A stretch of 64,000 nucleotides of DNA from Mangrovivirga cuniculi. GTDB lineage: Bacteria; Bacteroidota; Bacteroidia; Cytophagales; Cyclobacteriaceae. Position 1 is the first letter of the stretch; each line of letters opens with the position of its first letter. Location of the stretch: the NCBI RefSeq assembly GCF_005166025.1, contig NZ_CP028923.1:3164001-3228000 (forward strand), in the 5' to 3' direction. Below the pieces are notes generated by a model, which saw nothing but the letters and a program-made list of their open reading frames with translations, ran no database searches and was not told where the DNA came from. Both the position numbers and the translations under genes were made by a program. This document shows positions 1 to 8,178 of the stretch, in pieces.

Positions 1-932
1 GTACCAAATAAGATCATCAGGTCTGGTAAGCCTGCATCCTTACCGACCAGCTTAGGTCTGATGAGGTTATCGATATTGCCCACCACCACTACGCAATAGA
101 TACCTAAAATGATAGCAGGAGTGGTATCTCCAACAATAAAAAGATAGATCACCGCAGGGATCCAGACGATCGCTGTACCAAGAGCCGGAATGATTGAAAA
201 GATCACCATCACTACACTCCAGAATATCACATTGGGTATTCCTGCTATGGCCATTCCAATTCCTCCAAGCACTCCCTGGATTACCCCAATAAATAACGTC
301 CCTTTTAAAGTTGCTTTAGTAACCTTTACAAACTTGGTCAACAGTGTTTGCTCCTCATCATTTTTTAACGGCAGGTAGTATAAAAACTGCTCAAGATACT
401 TCTTACCATTAATAAGGAAATAATAAAGAGTAAAAAGGAAAATAAAGAAGGAAAAAATAAAATTAGCTGTACCTGAAGAAAAGCTCTGAAGTCCGTTGAT
501 AATGAAATTACCAAGTTCTTTCACCACATTCCCAATTGAGTTAGCCAATTTTTCCTGATCTGGGAACACCTTATGAACAATCGGAATTTTCTCAAGTTCG
601 GTTACGATTATATTAGGCTCCTTTGCATACTTTGTTAAGAATGGCTCAACTAGCCTGACTGCATTTACTGCCTGTTCAATTACCACAACCATTAACCCGG
701 CTAATGGCAATAAGATAACCAACACAAAAAGTATTAATGTCACTCCGGCACTAGCCGATGTACGCCCACCAAATTTATTGGCTAGTCGCTTGTAAAACGG
801 GTACAACATCCCGGCAAAGATCGCTGCCAGGAAAATAGCCATTAAAAAACCCTTGACCATAACCAGGAATAAAATCGTTATTCCTAGTGTAAGAATTAAA
901 ACAGTTGCTCTATTCAGGCTTTGATCTTTCAT
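1..932 (-). CDS. AI-2E family transporter (partial, 3' end outside window)
   Basis: The frame starts at the ATG at 930-932 and stays open to the window edge, so the C-terminus is missing. The translation begins MKDQSLNRATVLILTLGI and has repeated hydrophobic helices (about residues 8-45, 65-85, 150-175, 210-260), a pattern typical of the AI-2E/PerM permease family. The segment GVIQGVLGGIGMAIAGIP and a later SIIPALGTAIVW stretch fit the conserved membrane core. Family members are inner-membrane exporters or ion-coupled permeases; the substrate here is unknown. It diverges from the next gene. Confidence 0.85.
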   Translation of the reverse strand, partial: MKDQSLNRATVLILTLGITILFLVMVKGFLMAIFLAAIFAGMLYPFYKRLANKFGGRTSASAGVTLILFVLVILLPLAGLMVVVIEQAVNAVRLVEPFLTKYAKEPNIIVTELEKIPIVHKVFPDQEKLANSIGNVVKELGNFIINGLQSFSSGTANFIFSFFIFLFTLYYFLINGKKYLEQFLYYLPLKNDEEQTLLTKFVKVTKATLKGTLFIGVIQGVLGGIGMAIAGIPNVIFWSVVMVIFSIIPALGTAIVWIPAVIYLFIVGDTTPAIILGIYCVVVVGNIDNLIRPKLVGKDAGLPDLMILFG

Positions 933-1097
933 TGAGGTATTAATTTAAAAATCACTAAGTCAACAGGAAAATTATATTTCCGACAAATTTTTATGCTTAT
1001 TATATTAATTTTGAGCTGATTTTATTGATCTTTTATCCTTTGATCAGTTAAAAACTCAAATAAGATATTCACAAATTTTTATTATTAAAAATCAATA

Positions 1098-2360
1098 ATG
1101 ATATCAACTATAAAAAAGCACAGAAAAAAGATCTATTATGGCCTATTGGTGGTATTTGCGATTGCCATGGTCTTCTTTTCAATCAATAAAACTGAAAAGA
1201 ATATTGACGTCGGATCTGATTACTTTGTTTTCTGGAAAGCAGGAGTGGATTATTTTGAGGGAAACGATCTGTATGATCCGATTGAAGGAGCAAGAGATTA
1301 TATCTACCCTCCTTTTGCAGCATTTCTGTTCCAGTTATTCGCGATCTTTCCGTTGAAACTTTCAGCAAATATATTCCTCCTGTCAAATGTATTTGTGCTT
1401 TTACCGCTATGTGTTATCATTCTGATTCGAATTTGTAAAACACTCAATCTGTCGGTAGATCAATACAAGATACCAGTAATTCTTACCGTCGTCTTCTCTC
1501 TAAAATATTTCTGGAATAACCTGATTACTTACCAGGTCAACTTTTTACTGCTTACGATTACCCTGCTTGGGATCTATTATTTCTTTAAAAACAAGCCGGT
1601 GGCAGCTGTTATCTTTATTGCGATTGCGGCTTCGATCAAAATCATACCTGTGGTGATTCTTGGTTTTATAGTCGTTTATCACTGGAAGAACATCAAAGTA
1701 TGGCTGGCCGCTTCAGGCACGGTTCTACTCTGCTTTTTAATTCCTTTGGTGACGAAAGGATGGCAGGTTTATATAAACTACTATGATTTTTTCCTCAAAA
1801 AAGCTCAAAACCAGGCTGCAGAAGGATTGATTTCATATACTAACCATTCATTAATGGCACTGATCGTGAAATTAATTGCCACGGAAACAATTAATAACGC
1901 AGTGAGTCCGGAAGTTATGGAACAAGCTGCCCTTTACAGGAACATTATTTTACTGGCATTGATCATTCTGATTTCCATAGTCATTTTCATATCAATCAGG
2001 AGGAGAAACAATATTGACAACCTTTTTGTCTTTGCCATCTTGTTTTGTTTTACTCACCTGGTCTCAACGATCACCTGGACGGCGCACTTAGTGACGTTCA
2101 TGTATATTCTTCTGCCCTTATTTCTTACCCATAGAGAATTTGTGAGGTTAAAATGGGAAAAGGTATTCGTATACTTCCTGATCATTATTGCGTTCGTGCT
2201 GGGAATCGAAGGCAGTGACACGACAGGAAAGTTGCTCTACAATGTTTTGAGAACTTATGATATTTTTACCCTGTATCTGGTCGTTATCTTATTGTATTTC
2301 AGTGGAAAAATCTTCTTCTCAAAGGATTTGAAAAAGGACAGGTTATCTAAGGTGTATTAA
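1098..2360 (+). CDS. GT87/DUF2029-like polyprenyl-phosphate-mannose-dependent mannosyltransferase-like membrane protein
   Basis: A 420-residue protein with about ten hydrophobic helices. The N-terminal motif around residues 38-72 (GSDYFVFWKAG, EGNDLYDP, YIYPPFAAF) matches the GT87 pattern of D..vFW.Ag, G..lYdp and YpP. The NHSL segment near residue 250 resembles the family's conserved N-Q/H-S-L loop. Family enzymes add mannose or other sugars from a lipid-linked donor on the outer face of the inner membrane. The substrate cannot be read from sequence. It has its own upstream region and no operon partner. Confidence 0.75.
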   Translation: MISTIKKHRKKIYYGLLVVFAIAMVFFSINKTEKNIDVGSDYFVFWKAGVDYFEGNDLYDPIEGARDYIYPPFAAFLFQLFAIFPLKLSANIFLLSNVFVLLPLCVIILIRICKTLNLSVDQYKIPVILTVVFSLKYFWNNLITYQVNFLLLTITLLGIYYFFKNKPVAAVIFIAIAASIKIIPVVILGFIVVYHWKNIKVWLAASGTVLLCFLIPLVTKGWQVYINYYDFFLKKAQNQAAEGLISYTNHSLMALIVKLIATETINNAVSPEVMEQAALYRNIILLALIILISIVIFISIRRRNNIDNLFVFAILFCFTHLVSTITWTAHLVTFMYILLPLFLTHREFVRLKWEKVFVYFLIIIAFVLGIEGSDTTGKLLYNVLRTYDIFTLYLVVILLYFSGKIFFSKDLKKDRLSKVY

Positions 2361-2501
2361 ATGTCAGGTACCGGATAAAAATAATGATATACTTTATTTC
2401 AGGATATTGACGTTAGAAATACTCACGGATAGGCTTTATATAGTTATCACCTAAATGGAGGTCTTAATCAAATCATTTCTCTATCAATTAAATTAGTATT
2501 C

Positions 2502-2840
2502 ATGATTAATTACGATAATAAAAGATTTAGCCCGGTAAACAATACAGATAACTCAGAAACATCAGAAGAAACCATATTCCATTATTTTCAACAAGGAACC
2601 ATCGTTACTGCCTATTATCGGGGTGGTAATATAAAAAAGGGTCATTTGATCGGTATCGTAGATAGTAAAGGAAATATCGATATGAGATACCACCAGGTTA
2701 ATACAAATGGACAACTGATGACCGGAGAGTGCAAATCAACACCTGAGATACTTAACAATGGGAAGATCAGGCTTCATGAGAAATGGACCTGGACTTCCGG
2801 TGACCAATCATCCGGTGAGTCTGTTATAGAAGAAATTTGA
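2502..2840 (+). CDS. conserved small protein, often labelled 'n-acetylglutamate synthase' in Bacteroidota
   Basis: A 112-residue soluble protein. The central GHLIGIVDSKGNIDMRYHQ and C-terminal GKIRLHEKWTWTSGD stretches match a Bacteroidota family that databases often label n-acetylglutamate synthase. It has no GNAT acetyl-CoA loop and no amino-acid kinase domain, so that label is not supported by what is visible. The sequence suggests a short antiparallel beta-rich fold. It stands alone between two non-overlapping genes. Function unknown. Confidence 0.7.
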   Translation: MINYDNKRFSPVNNTDNSETSEETIFHYFQQGTIVTAYYRGGNIKKGHLIGIVDSKGNIDMRYHQVNTNGQLMTGECKSTPEILNNGKIRLHEKWTWTSGDQSSGESVIEEI

Positions 2841-2943
2841 TACTCCAACCTGGGGGATTTTGTGAAATCTGAAGATTGAATGGTTTTTTCAATAGCCGTA
2901 AAGGGTTAAATTATACCTGTTCACACTAACCCTTTCCTGAATC

Positions 2944-3285
2944 ATGAAAAAATTCATTGTACTCTACCACATGCCAAACGATGTGCTGGCCAAAACCCAA
3001 AACACACCTCCTGAAGAAGCAAAAAAAGGCATGGAACGCTGGCAACAATGGGCTGAAAAATGCGAAGACCATTTAGTCGACCTGGGCAATCCACTGGCCA
3101 ACGGTGAAAAGATCAATGTCGATGGATCAACAGAAAAAAGCGAGCGGGAAGTTGTTGGCTACTCTATCCTCCAGGCAAAAGATATAAATCATGCCAAAGA
3201 GTTACTCAAAGACCACCCACATTTATCCGGATGGGATGATTCCTGCGAGATTGAAGTGCATGAAGCGATGGATCTACCGGGATAA
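2944..3285 (+). CDS. YCII-related domain protein
   Basis: A 113-residue protein starting MKKFIVLYHMPND. It has a ferredoxin-like alpha/beta layout: an initial strand, a helical EEAKKGMERWQQWAEKC segment, a variable middle, then GYSILQAKDINHAKELLKDHPH and EIEVHEAMDL. This is the usual YCII/DGPF arrangement (about 95-120 residues). YCII proteins are small dimers of mostly unknown role. It lies 120 bp before the PoxB-like gene on the same strand; no overlap links them. Confidence 0.7.
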   Translation: MKKFIVLYHMPNDVLAKTQNTPPEEAKKGMERWQQWAEKCEDHLVDLGNPLANGEKINVDGSTEKSEREVVGYSILQAKDINHAKELLKDHPHLSGWDDSCEIEVHEAMDLPG

Positions 3286-3405
3286 AATTAAATCTAAAAG
3301 AGCCATTGATGGATTTGACTTAAATTTTGAGCCAGTTCGGTTAAACATCGTTAACTTAATAGAGTTCTATTTATTAGAATTCTATCAATCACTAACTATC
3401 TGCAA

Positions 3406-5169
3406 ATGACTGTTTCAGAACAACTACTCAATATTTTAAAAAGTATTAATGTAAAACACATCTTTGGCGTTGCCGGTGATGCACTAAATCCATTAGTATG
3501 TGCAATTGGAAACCAGGACCAGGTAAAGTGGATCAAAGTAAAGCACGAGGGCAATGGAGCCTTCGCTGCTTTTGCACAGGGTGAACTAAACGGTAAGCTT
3601 GGAGTCTGCGCCAGCACGGTTGGCCCCGGAGCCCTGCATTTGATTAATGGTCTTTACAATGCAAAAAAAGAACGATCTCCCGTATTGGCTATTACCGGAC
3701 AGGTGCCTGTTGAGTATATCGGAACTCGATTTCACCAGGAAGCTGATCTAAAAAAAATATTTGATGATGTATGCGATTACCAGGCCATCATACGCAGCCC
3801 GGAGGAAGCCACCAGGGTATTTATCCGGGCATTGAGAATAGCAATCAATAATAAAACGGTCTGCAGAGTGGAGCTGCCTGCAGATATCGCAGAAATGGAA
3901 GCCAAAAATGACTATTTTCTTCAGGATATATTTGTTTCTGATTCCATCGTAATCCCTCCCGAATCAACTATCGATCAGGCAGCGAAACTCATTAACGAAG
4001 AAAAAAAAATCGGTATTCTTGCCGGTGCCGGTTGCCGGGATGGAAGAGACGAAGTACTTAAATTTGCTGACAAAATAAAGGCAACCATCACCCATACCGT
4101 TCGCTCCTCAGATATATTCGATCACGATGCCCCGGGTGTGGTAGGTTTATCCGGGTTAATCGGAAATTCTGCCGGCTATGATGGCATTATGGAATGCGAC
4201 CTGCTGATTATGCTGGGTACTGATTTCCCTTACTTCGAATTCCTGCCGAAAGATACTAAGATCATACAGATCGATATCCGACCGGAAAGCATCGGCAATC
4301 GCGCGTCGGTCGATCTCGGTATTCACGGCGATGTGAAATATGTGGTACATGAACTTTTAGAAAAGTGCAACGAAAAATCTGACAGCAGCTTCCGTGACAA
4401 ACTGGTCGACTCCTTTAACAACTGGAAAAGCGGCAATAATAAAAAAGCTGATCCCGAGGGAAAATTATCACTCGTCCAGGCTTCATCAGTCTCAAAAGGA
4501 ATGAGTGACATTGCTTCTGATGATGCGATTTTTGTCGTTGATACCGGAACATCGACTATCTGGTCGACAAACTTCATGAACTTCAGAGACCAGCGCCGTA
4601 TGATCGGTTCGTTTAACCATGGATCAATGGCAGTAGGTTTACCGGCAGCGATCGGTGCTCAACTCCAATATCCTGATCGCGAAGTATGGGCATTAGTTGG
4701 CGATGGTTCTTTTCACATGACCCTCAATGAATTTTCCACTGCAGTAGAATACGGACTACCGATAAAAATAATCGTCTTTAATAATTCAGAATTGGGCTTT
4801 GTTAAAATCGAAATGGAAGAAGCCGGACTGGCACCTAATTATGATGCGCTAAAAGTTCAGAATTTTGATTTCGCAAAATACGCAGAGATCGCCGGGGGAA
4901 TTGGATACACCATCGATAAACCGGATGAGATCACCGATATCTTAAATAAAGCTAAGTCTTCTACCCTACCCTGCATCATTAATGCGAAAGTAGCGTCCGG
5001 AGAGTTGTCACTACCACCAAAAATAGGATTCGAGGAAGCGAAGAACTTTGGTACATCAAAAATCAAAGAAGCATTACAATCGATTAGAGGAGATAAAAGG
5101 CAGTGGGAAAATATCAAAAATGAGATCAACTCATTTATCGATAAAGAAATAAATGGAAGAAAGGAATGA
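3406..5169 (+). CDS. thiamine-diphosphate-dependent pyruvate oxidase/dehydrogenase (PoxB-like)
   Basis: 587 residues, the usual length for the acetolactate synthase/pyruvate oxidase family. The N-terminal PYR domain carries the cofactor-activating glutamate at E48 in VKHEGNGAFAA. A central FAD/nucleotide-type domain covers about 190-330 (GILAGAGC, LIMLGTDFPY). The C-terminal PP domain has the ThDP/Mg motif beginning VGDGSFHMTLNEF near residue 429 and ending in FNN about 27 residues later. PoxB enzymes decarboxylate pyruvate to acetate plus CO2 at the membrane, using quinone. The PoxB assignment over other ThDP decarboxylases rests on overall similarity and is inferred. Confidence 0.8.
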   Translation: MTVSEQLLNILKSINVKHIFGVAGDALNPLVCAIGNQDQVKWIKVKHEGNGAFAAFAQGELNGKLGVCASTVGPGALHLINGLYNAKKERSPVLAITGQVPVEYIGTRFHQEADLKKIFDDVCDYQAIIRSPEEATRVFIRALRIAINNKTVCRVELPADIAEMEAKNDYFLQDIFVSDSIVIPPESTIDQAAKLINEEKKIGILAGAGCRDGRDEVLKFADKIKATITHTVRSSDIFDHDAPGVVGLSGLIGNSAGYDGIMECDLLIMLGTDFPYFEFLPKDTKIIQIDIRPESIGNRASVDLGIHGDVKYVVHELLEKCNEKSDSSFRDKLVDSFNNWKSGNNKKADPEGKLSLVQASSVSKGMSDIASDDAIFVVDTGTSTIWSTNFMNFRDQRRMIGSFNHGSMAVGLPAAIGAQLQYPDREVWALVGDGSFHMTLNEFSTAVEYGLPIKIIVFNNSELGFVKIEMEEAGLAPNYDALKVQNFDFAKYAEIAGGIGYTIDKPDEITDILNKAKSSTLPCIINAKVASGELSLPPKIGFEEAKNFGTSKIKEALQSIRGDKRQWENIKNEINSFIDKEINGRKE

Positions 5170-5176
5170 TATCAAA

Positions 5177-5374
5177 TCATTCCTCTTCATCCTGAAAAAT
5201 TTCTTCAATTGGTTTATTAAATAACCTTGAAAACTTAAAAGCCAGGGGCAAACTGGGATCAAACTTCCCTTTTTCGATGGCATTGATCGTCTGCCGGGAA
5301 ACATTAGCCGCATCGGCAAGTTGAGCCTGCGTCATATTATTTTCTGCTCGTAATACTTTTAGACGATTTTTCAT
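5177..5374 (-). CDS. XRE-family small transcriptional regulator (YozG-like HTH)
   Basis: 65 residues, almost entirely one helix-turn-helix: MTQAQLADAANVSRQTINAIEKG is spread across residues 14-36, followed by a short tail ending DEEE. Such stand-alone HTH proteins regulate the membrane protein encoded beside them. Its ATG overlaps the stop of the upstream membrane gene by four bases (5371-5374), so the two are probably translationally coupled. It converges with the PoxB-like gene, leaving only seven bases between stops. Confidence 0.85.
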   Translation of the reverse strand: MKNRLKVLRAENNMTQAQLADAANVSRQTINAIEKGKFDPSLPLAFKFSRLFNKPIEEIFQDEEE

Positions 5375-5784
5375 TTGTATCTGAAGTTTCCGATGATAAT
5401 TGATACCATGTATGTGATTCCGATCATCATCACGACTATAGATATTTCAGCATCGCCTTTAATGATATTCGTAATATCCATCATTGAATAGGCCAGACCT
5501 CCAACTACTGCGACACCAAGCGCCATGGCCATTGCATCCATAAAGATCTTGCGTTGCAATTCATCAAGTTCCATAATGTATCGTCGGTTGGCCAGGATGA
5601 GTCCGATACCCGTAATCAGATTCAGAATAATCGCCGCAATAGAGATCGTTTCGTTAAAGTCCCACAGGAATTTAGCTCCGAAAGATACGAGGGCAACGGT
5701 GATTACCCATGCGAAAGTCCAGATAGCCAGGTTTCTCGTGTTTTTCTTCACCCGGTCTTTAAGATTAGTATGTTCTGCATTCAT
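5371..5784 (-). CDS. four-helix integral membrane protein paired with HTH regulator (DUF2178-like)
   Basis: 137 residues with four hydrophobic helices at about 20-42, 46-66, 85-105 and 112-132. A charged loop (RRYIMELDELQRKIFMDAM) lies between helices 2 and 3. This pattern, together with the downstream overlapping HTH gene, matches the common Bacteroidota/Firmicutes two-gene cassette of a DUF2178-type membrane protein and a YozG-like regulator. Function unknown. The upstream 130 bp probably holds the cassette promoter. Confidence 0.65.
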   Translation of the reverse strand: MNAEHTNLKDRVKKNTRNLAIWTFAWVITVALVSFGAKFLWDFNETISIAAIILNLITGIGLILANRRYIMELDELQRKIFMDAMAMALGVAVVGGLAYSMMDITNIIKGDAEISIVVMMIGITYMVSIIIGNFRYK

Positions 5785-5920
5785 AATTGTAAAGTGTTAT
5801 TTAACAAATGTAAAGTTTTATTGACACAAATATACAAAAAGAAATGATAATGTAAACTAAACTTTACAAAAAGATTATAAAGTTTTACTTTTAGTAAACT
5901 GGGATTAAAAGATACCTTTT

Positions 5921-6037
5921 CCCTGGCGCGCGTAGCGAAGCAATAAGCGTGCCTTCTATCATTCCAGTATATTAATATAGATTAGAAGTGAGTTTTAGAC
6001 GGTACGCGTTATGCTGAAAAAGCAACGCGCACCAGTG
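5921..6037. mobile_element. element A: miniature REP/RAYT-family element without transposase
   Basis: A 117-bp unit. Its left end is a hairpin with GGCGCGCGTA facing an imperfect AAGCGTGCC arm around a GCGAAGC loop. Its right end is a hairpin opened by GGTACGCGTTATGCTGAAAA and closed by AACGCGCACCAGTG. Both ends match those of the transposase-carrying elements C and D. Only about 45 bp of unrelated DNA lies between. It is therefore a non-autonomous (MITE/BIME-like) member that could be mobilised only in trans. It abuts and truncates the gene fragment at 6009-6134. Confidence 0.8.
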
Positions 6038-6134
6038 GAGAAATCAGGTAAATTTGATGTTCATTAGATAGAATAGTCGGCATGGGTGCCCCAATATCAA
6101 TGTCAAACCCTTCTTTTATCTGTTCAATTTTCAT
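6009..6134 (-). pseudogene. gene remnant truncated by element A
   Basis: From the ATG at 6132-6134 the frame reads MKIEQIKEGFDIDIGAPMPT and continues for about 33 residues of host-like sequence. It then runs into element A's right end, which contributes a short LVRVAFSA-type tail and a stop. The fragment looks like the N-terminus of a larger soluble protein. No continuation was found left of element A, so the rest is lost. The family is not recognised. Confidence 0.5.
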
Positions 6135-6191
6135 TCTATTAGTGAGTTTTTTTACTTTAATATTTTCTCAATTGAGTCTCTGTCAATTTTT

Positions 6192-6438
6192 CCCTGGCGC
6201 GCGAAACGAAGCAATACGCGTGCCTATAGTAACAGCTCCACTTTTAACAATCCTTTTTTATAATCATAATAATCTCTTGCGGAATTGTATCGGTAATTTT
6301 CTGGTTCATCAACAATTTCTGATTCTACAGGATTATGATGAAATTGTAAATTTATTATAGGACTATCCTTTTAAACTGTCAACTTATTTTAGGACTGTAT
6401 GTGCACGCGTTTTGCTGAAAAAGCAACGTGCGCCAGTT
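6192..6438. mobile_element. element B: internally deleted RAYT element
   Basis: 247 bp with both REP-type ends: the left hairpin at 6192-6224, and the right hairpin beginning GCACGCGTTTTGCTGAAAAA and ending GTGCGCCAGTTG. Between them the first 110-120 bp is clearly related to the 3' end of the transposase gene in element C (compare 6224-6340 with 7313-7430), with many substitutions. It then diverges, so roughly three quarters of the gene is gone. This is an internally deleted derivative from a more diverged RAYT than copies C and D. It sits 11 bp past the stop of the next gene. Confidence 0.8.
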
Positions 6439-6448
6439 GAGAGCATTT

Positions 6449-7000
6449 TTAATAAAAGCGGAAATGCTCTTCAAAAAATTTAGTGCTTGTCAATTCCTTA
6501 GAGTCATCTTCTAAGTATATAGAAATGACATATTGCTCACAGACCCAATAAATCAAGGTAATTGTGCCCTGCGGTACTTTTACCTGCAACTTCAGCTTTG
6601 TGTTGCCTTTTACATTGCTAACACTTTCATGTAAAATATTGGCATTTTCATGCCCCTCAATTTGCTCTTTTATCGGATTAAATAATCGCTCTGTAATATT
6701 TCTTTCTGATGCTAAAACCGATGGCTCAAAGGCCACCACACTTACTGTACAATCGAAACCTTCAGTATTGCTACGGTACCTTAGTAGTGGATAGCTTTTT
6801 GTATCAGGAAAAAGTTTCGAAATCTTATTGTATCTGTCGAGACTGGATAAACTACTCGTTGTGGTGTAAGGCATCATAAACTCAAAACCTATATTGACGA
6901 ATTTTCGCCACTTATCGGTCTGAATTTCATTGGCTTGCCCATACCCTGGAAGGGTCCAGCAAAAAATAAATAAGAGAAAAAATGAAAAATATTTAAACAT
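6449..7000 (-). CDS. exported protein of unknown function
   Basis: 183 residues with a clear Sec signal peptide (MFKYFSFFLLFIFCWTLPGY, cleavage probably after GQA). The mature part is mixed alpha/beta: an NIGFEFMMPYTTT segment, then alternating strands and an amphipathic helix (LFNPIKEQIEGHENAN), ending in EEHFRFY. No domain is recognised. The size and pattern recall PsbP-like or lipid-transfer-type periplasmic proteins, but that is a guess. It is monocistronic, and element B lies directly after its stop. Confidence 0.6.
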   Translation of the reverse strand: MFKYFSFFLLFIFCWTLPGYGQANEIQTDKWRKFVNIGFEFMMPYTTTSSLSSLDRYNKISKLFPDTKSYPLLRYRSNTEGFDCTVSVVAFEPSVLASERNITERLFNPIKEQIEGHENANILHESVSNVKGNTKLKLQVKVPQGTITLIYWVCEQYVISIYLEDDSKELTSTKFFEEHFRFY

Positions 7001-7280
7001 GAAAATAGGGTGTAAAATTTAATGGTTATTGATCGGATAAAAATTTTCTTATTCGGAAACTGATTTCGTTTTACTTTCAAAAAGGCTTTAACTTATACCT
7101 GCTGTATTTTGGTTAAATAAAGATAGGCAATGATTGTCTATGCGCCTCTTTATGTTCCAAAAATATATGTGGGTAAACCTGGTAAGTCTAGGACTATTCT
7201 GTACTGACAAAGCATACTTCATCACAGATTCAGGTTTAAACTTGAACCAATATTGTCAGAATTTCTTAATGCTGACATTT

Positions 7281-7993
7281 CCCTGGCGCGCGTAGCGAAG
7301 CAATACGCGTGCCTATAATAACAGCTCCACTTTTAACAATCCTTTTTTATAATTATAATAATCTCTTGCGGAACTGTACAAGTAATTTTCAGCCTCGTCT
7401 ACGATTTCTGCATCTACCGGATTATTATGAATATAATCAAGTCTTTGCTCAATCATTTTATTATTATCCAATTCTATCGGATGGTTTCCATCCATCCATA
7501 TCTTATTTGTAGTTATTCTTTTTAATTTGCTTCCTACACGGTTAAAGGCTCTTAATAACCACTCACTTCTACTTTCATTAATTCTGCCTATTTCTGATAA
7601 TATCCGTTTATTACTAAGTTTTTTAAAATCTCGCATTATCGCAGACAAGGTTTCCTCTTTTCTTGAAGAACTAATTATCATATGAATATGGCTTGGCATT
7701 ATACAATAGGCATGAATGATAAGTCCTCGCTTTTCCTGATAATATCCTAATGTGTCTAATAGTACGTGCTTATATTCTTTTCTGGTAAATAGATCAATCC
7801 AAAATACCACTGTACATGTGACAAAATAGATCCCTTCGGGATTATTAAATTTATACTTTTCAGACATCAGTTTTGGTTATGCAATAGTTGATGCTGAAAA
7901 AATATATCAGTTAGAGATTATATCAAAATAAATGTTGATTGAGATGACAATTGTACGGCACGCGTTATGCTGAAAAAGCAACGCGCGCCAGTG
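7281..7993. mobile_element. element C: complete REP-RAYT transposon
   Basis: A 713-bp unit with the left REP hairpin (7281-7313; stem GGCGCGCGTA/TACGCGTGCC, loop GCGAAGCAA) and the right REP hairpin (7957-7989; stem GGCACGCGTT/AACGCGCGCC, loop with GCTGAAAAAGC). The intact transposase gene lies between them. It is the only copy of this family here that appears coding-competent, and so is the likely helper for A, B and D. No target-site duplication was found, as expected for IS200/REP-type single-strand transposition. Confidence 0.85.
7313..7867 (-). CDS. REP-associated tyrosine transposase (RAYT), intact copy
   Basis: 184 residues of the Y1_Tnp/TnpA_REP family. The HUH-like metal-binding motif is HIHMII at about residues 60-65 (preceded by AYCIMPS). 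The nucleophile-region motif is DYIHNNPVDAEIV at about 147-159, and the C-terminal YSSARDYYNYKKG signature of RAYTs is present. It should nick and join single-stranded REP hairpins. Its TAG stop overlaps the last base of the left REP, so gene and REP are physically fused. Three other family members lie within 7 kb. Confidence 0.9.
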   Translation of the reverse strand: MSEKYKFNNPEGIYFVTCTVVFWIDLFTRKEYKHVLLDTLGYYQEKRGLIIHAYCIMPSHIHMIISSSRKEETLSAIMRDFKKLSNKRILSEIGRINESRSEWLLRAFNRVGSKLKRITTNKIWMDGNHPIELDNNKMIEQRLDYIHNNPVDAEIVDEAENYLYSSARDYYNYKKGLLKVELLL

Positions 7994-8111
7994 AGATTTT
8001 CAGGATTTAAGGATAAACAATACATATGGAAACCTTTAAAATAATTATGGGCTTTTTATTTGATGCTACTTTCAATGTCAAGCATTGTTCAAAAATTTGC
8101 TTATTGACGAT

Positions 8112-8133
8112 GGCACAAGAGCATCCTTGCGCC
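8112..8133. repeat. solo REP-like hairpin
   Basis: GGCACAAG and CTTGCGCC form an 8-bp stem (one G-T pair) around a six-base loop, followed by AGGGG. The GGCAC opening and GCGCCAG closing match the right-hand REP ends of elements A-D, though the stem interior differs. It is probably a drifted solitary REP, about 120 bp beyond element C. Confidence 0.4.
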
Positions 8134-8178
8134 AGGGGGGCTACAAACCTTGACATTTAGCACTTTCCATGCCATTAC

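Noticed and set aside
7309-7512. Plus-strand frame inside element C (and its twin at 13305-13541)
   Set aside because: Antisense shadow of the RAYT gene 3' end; similarity between the two only reflects the element copies.
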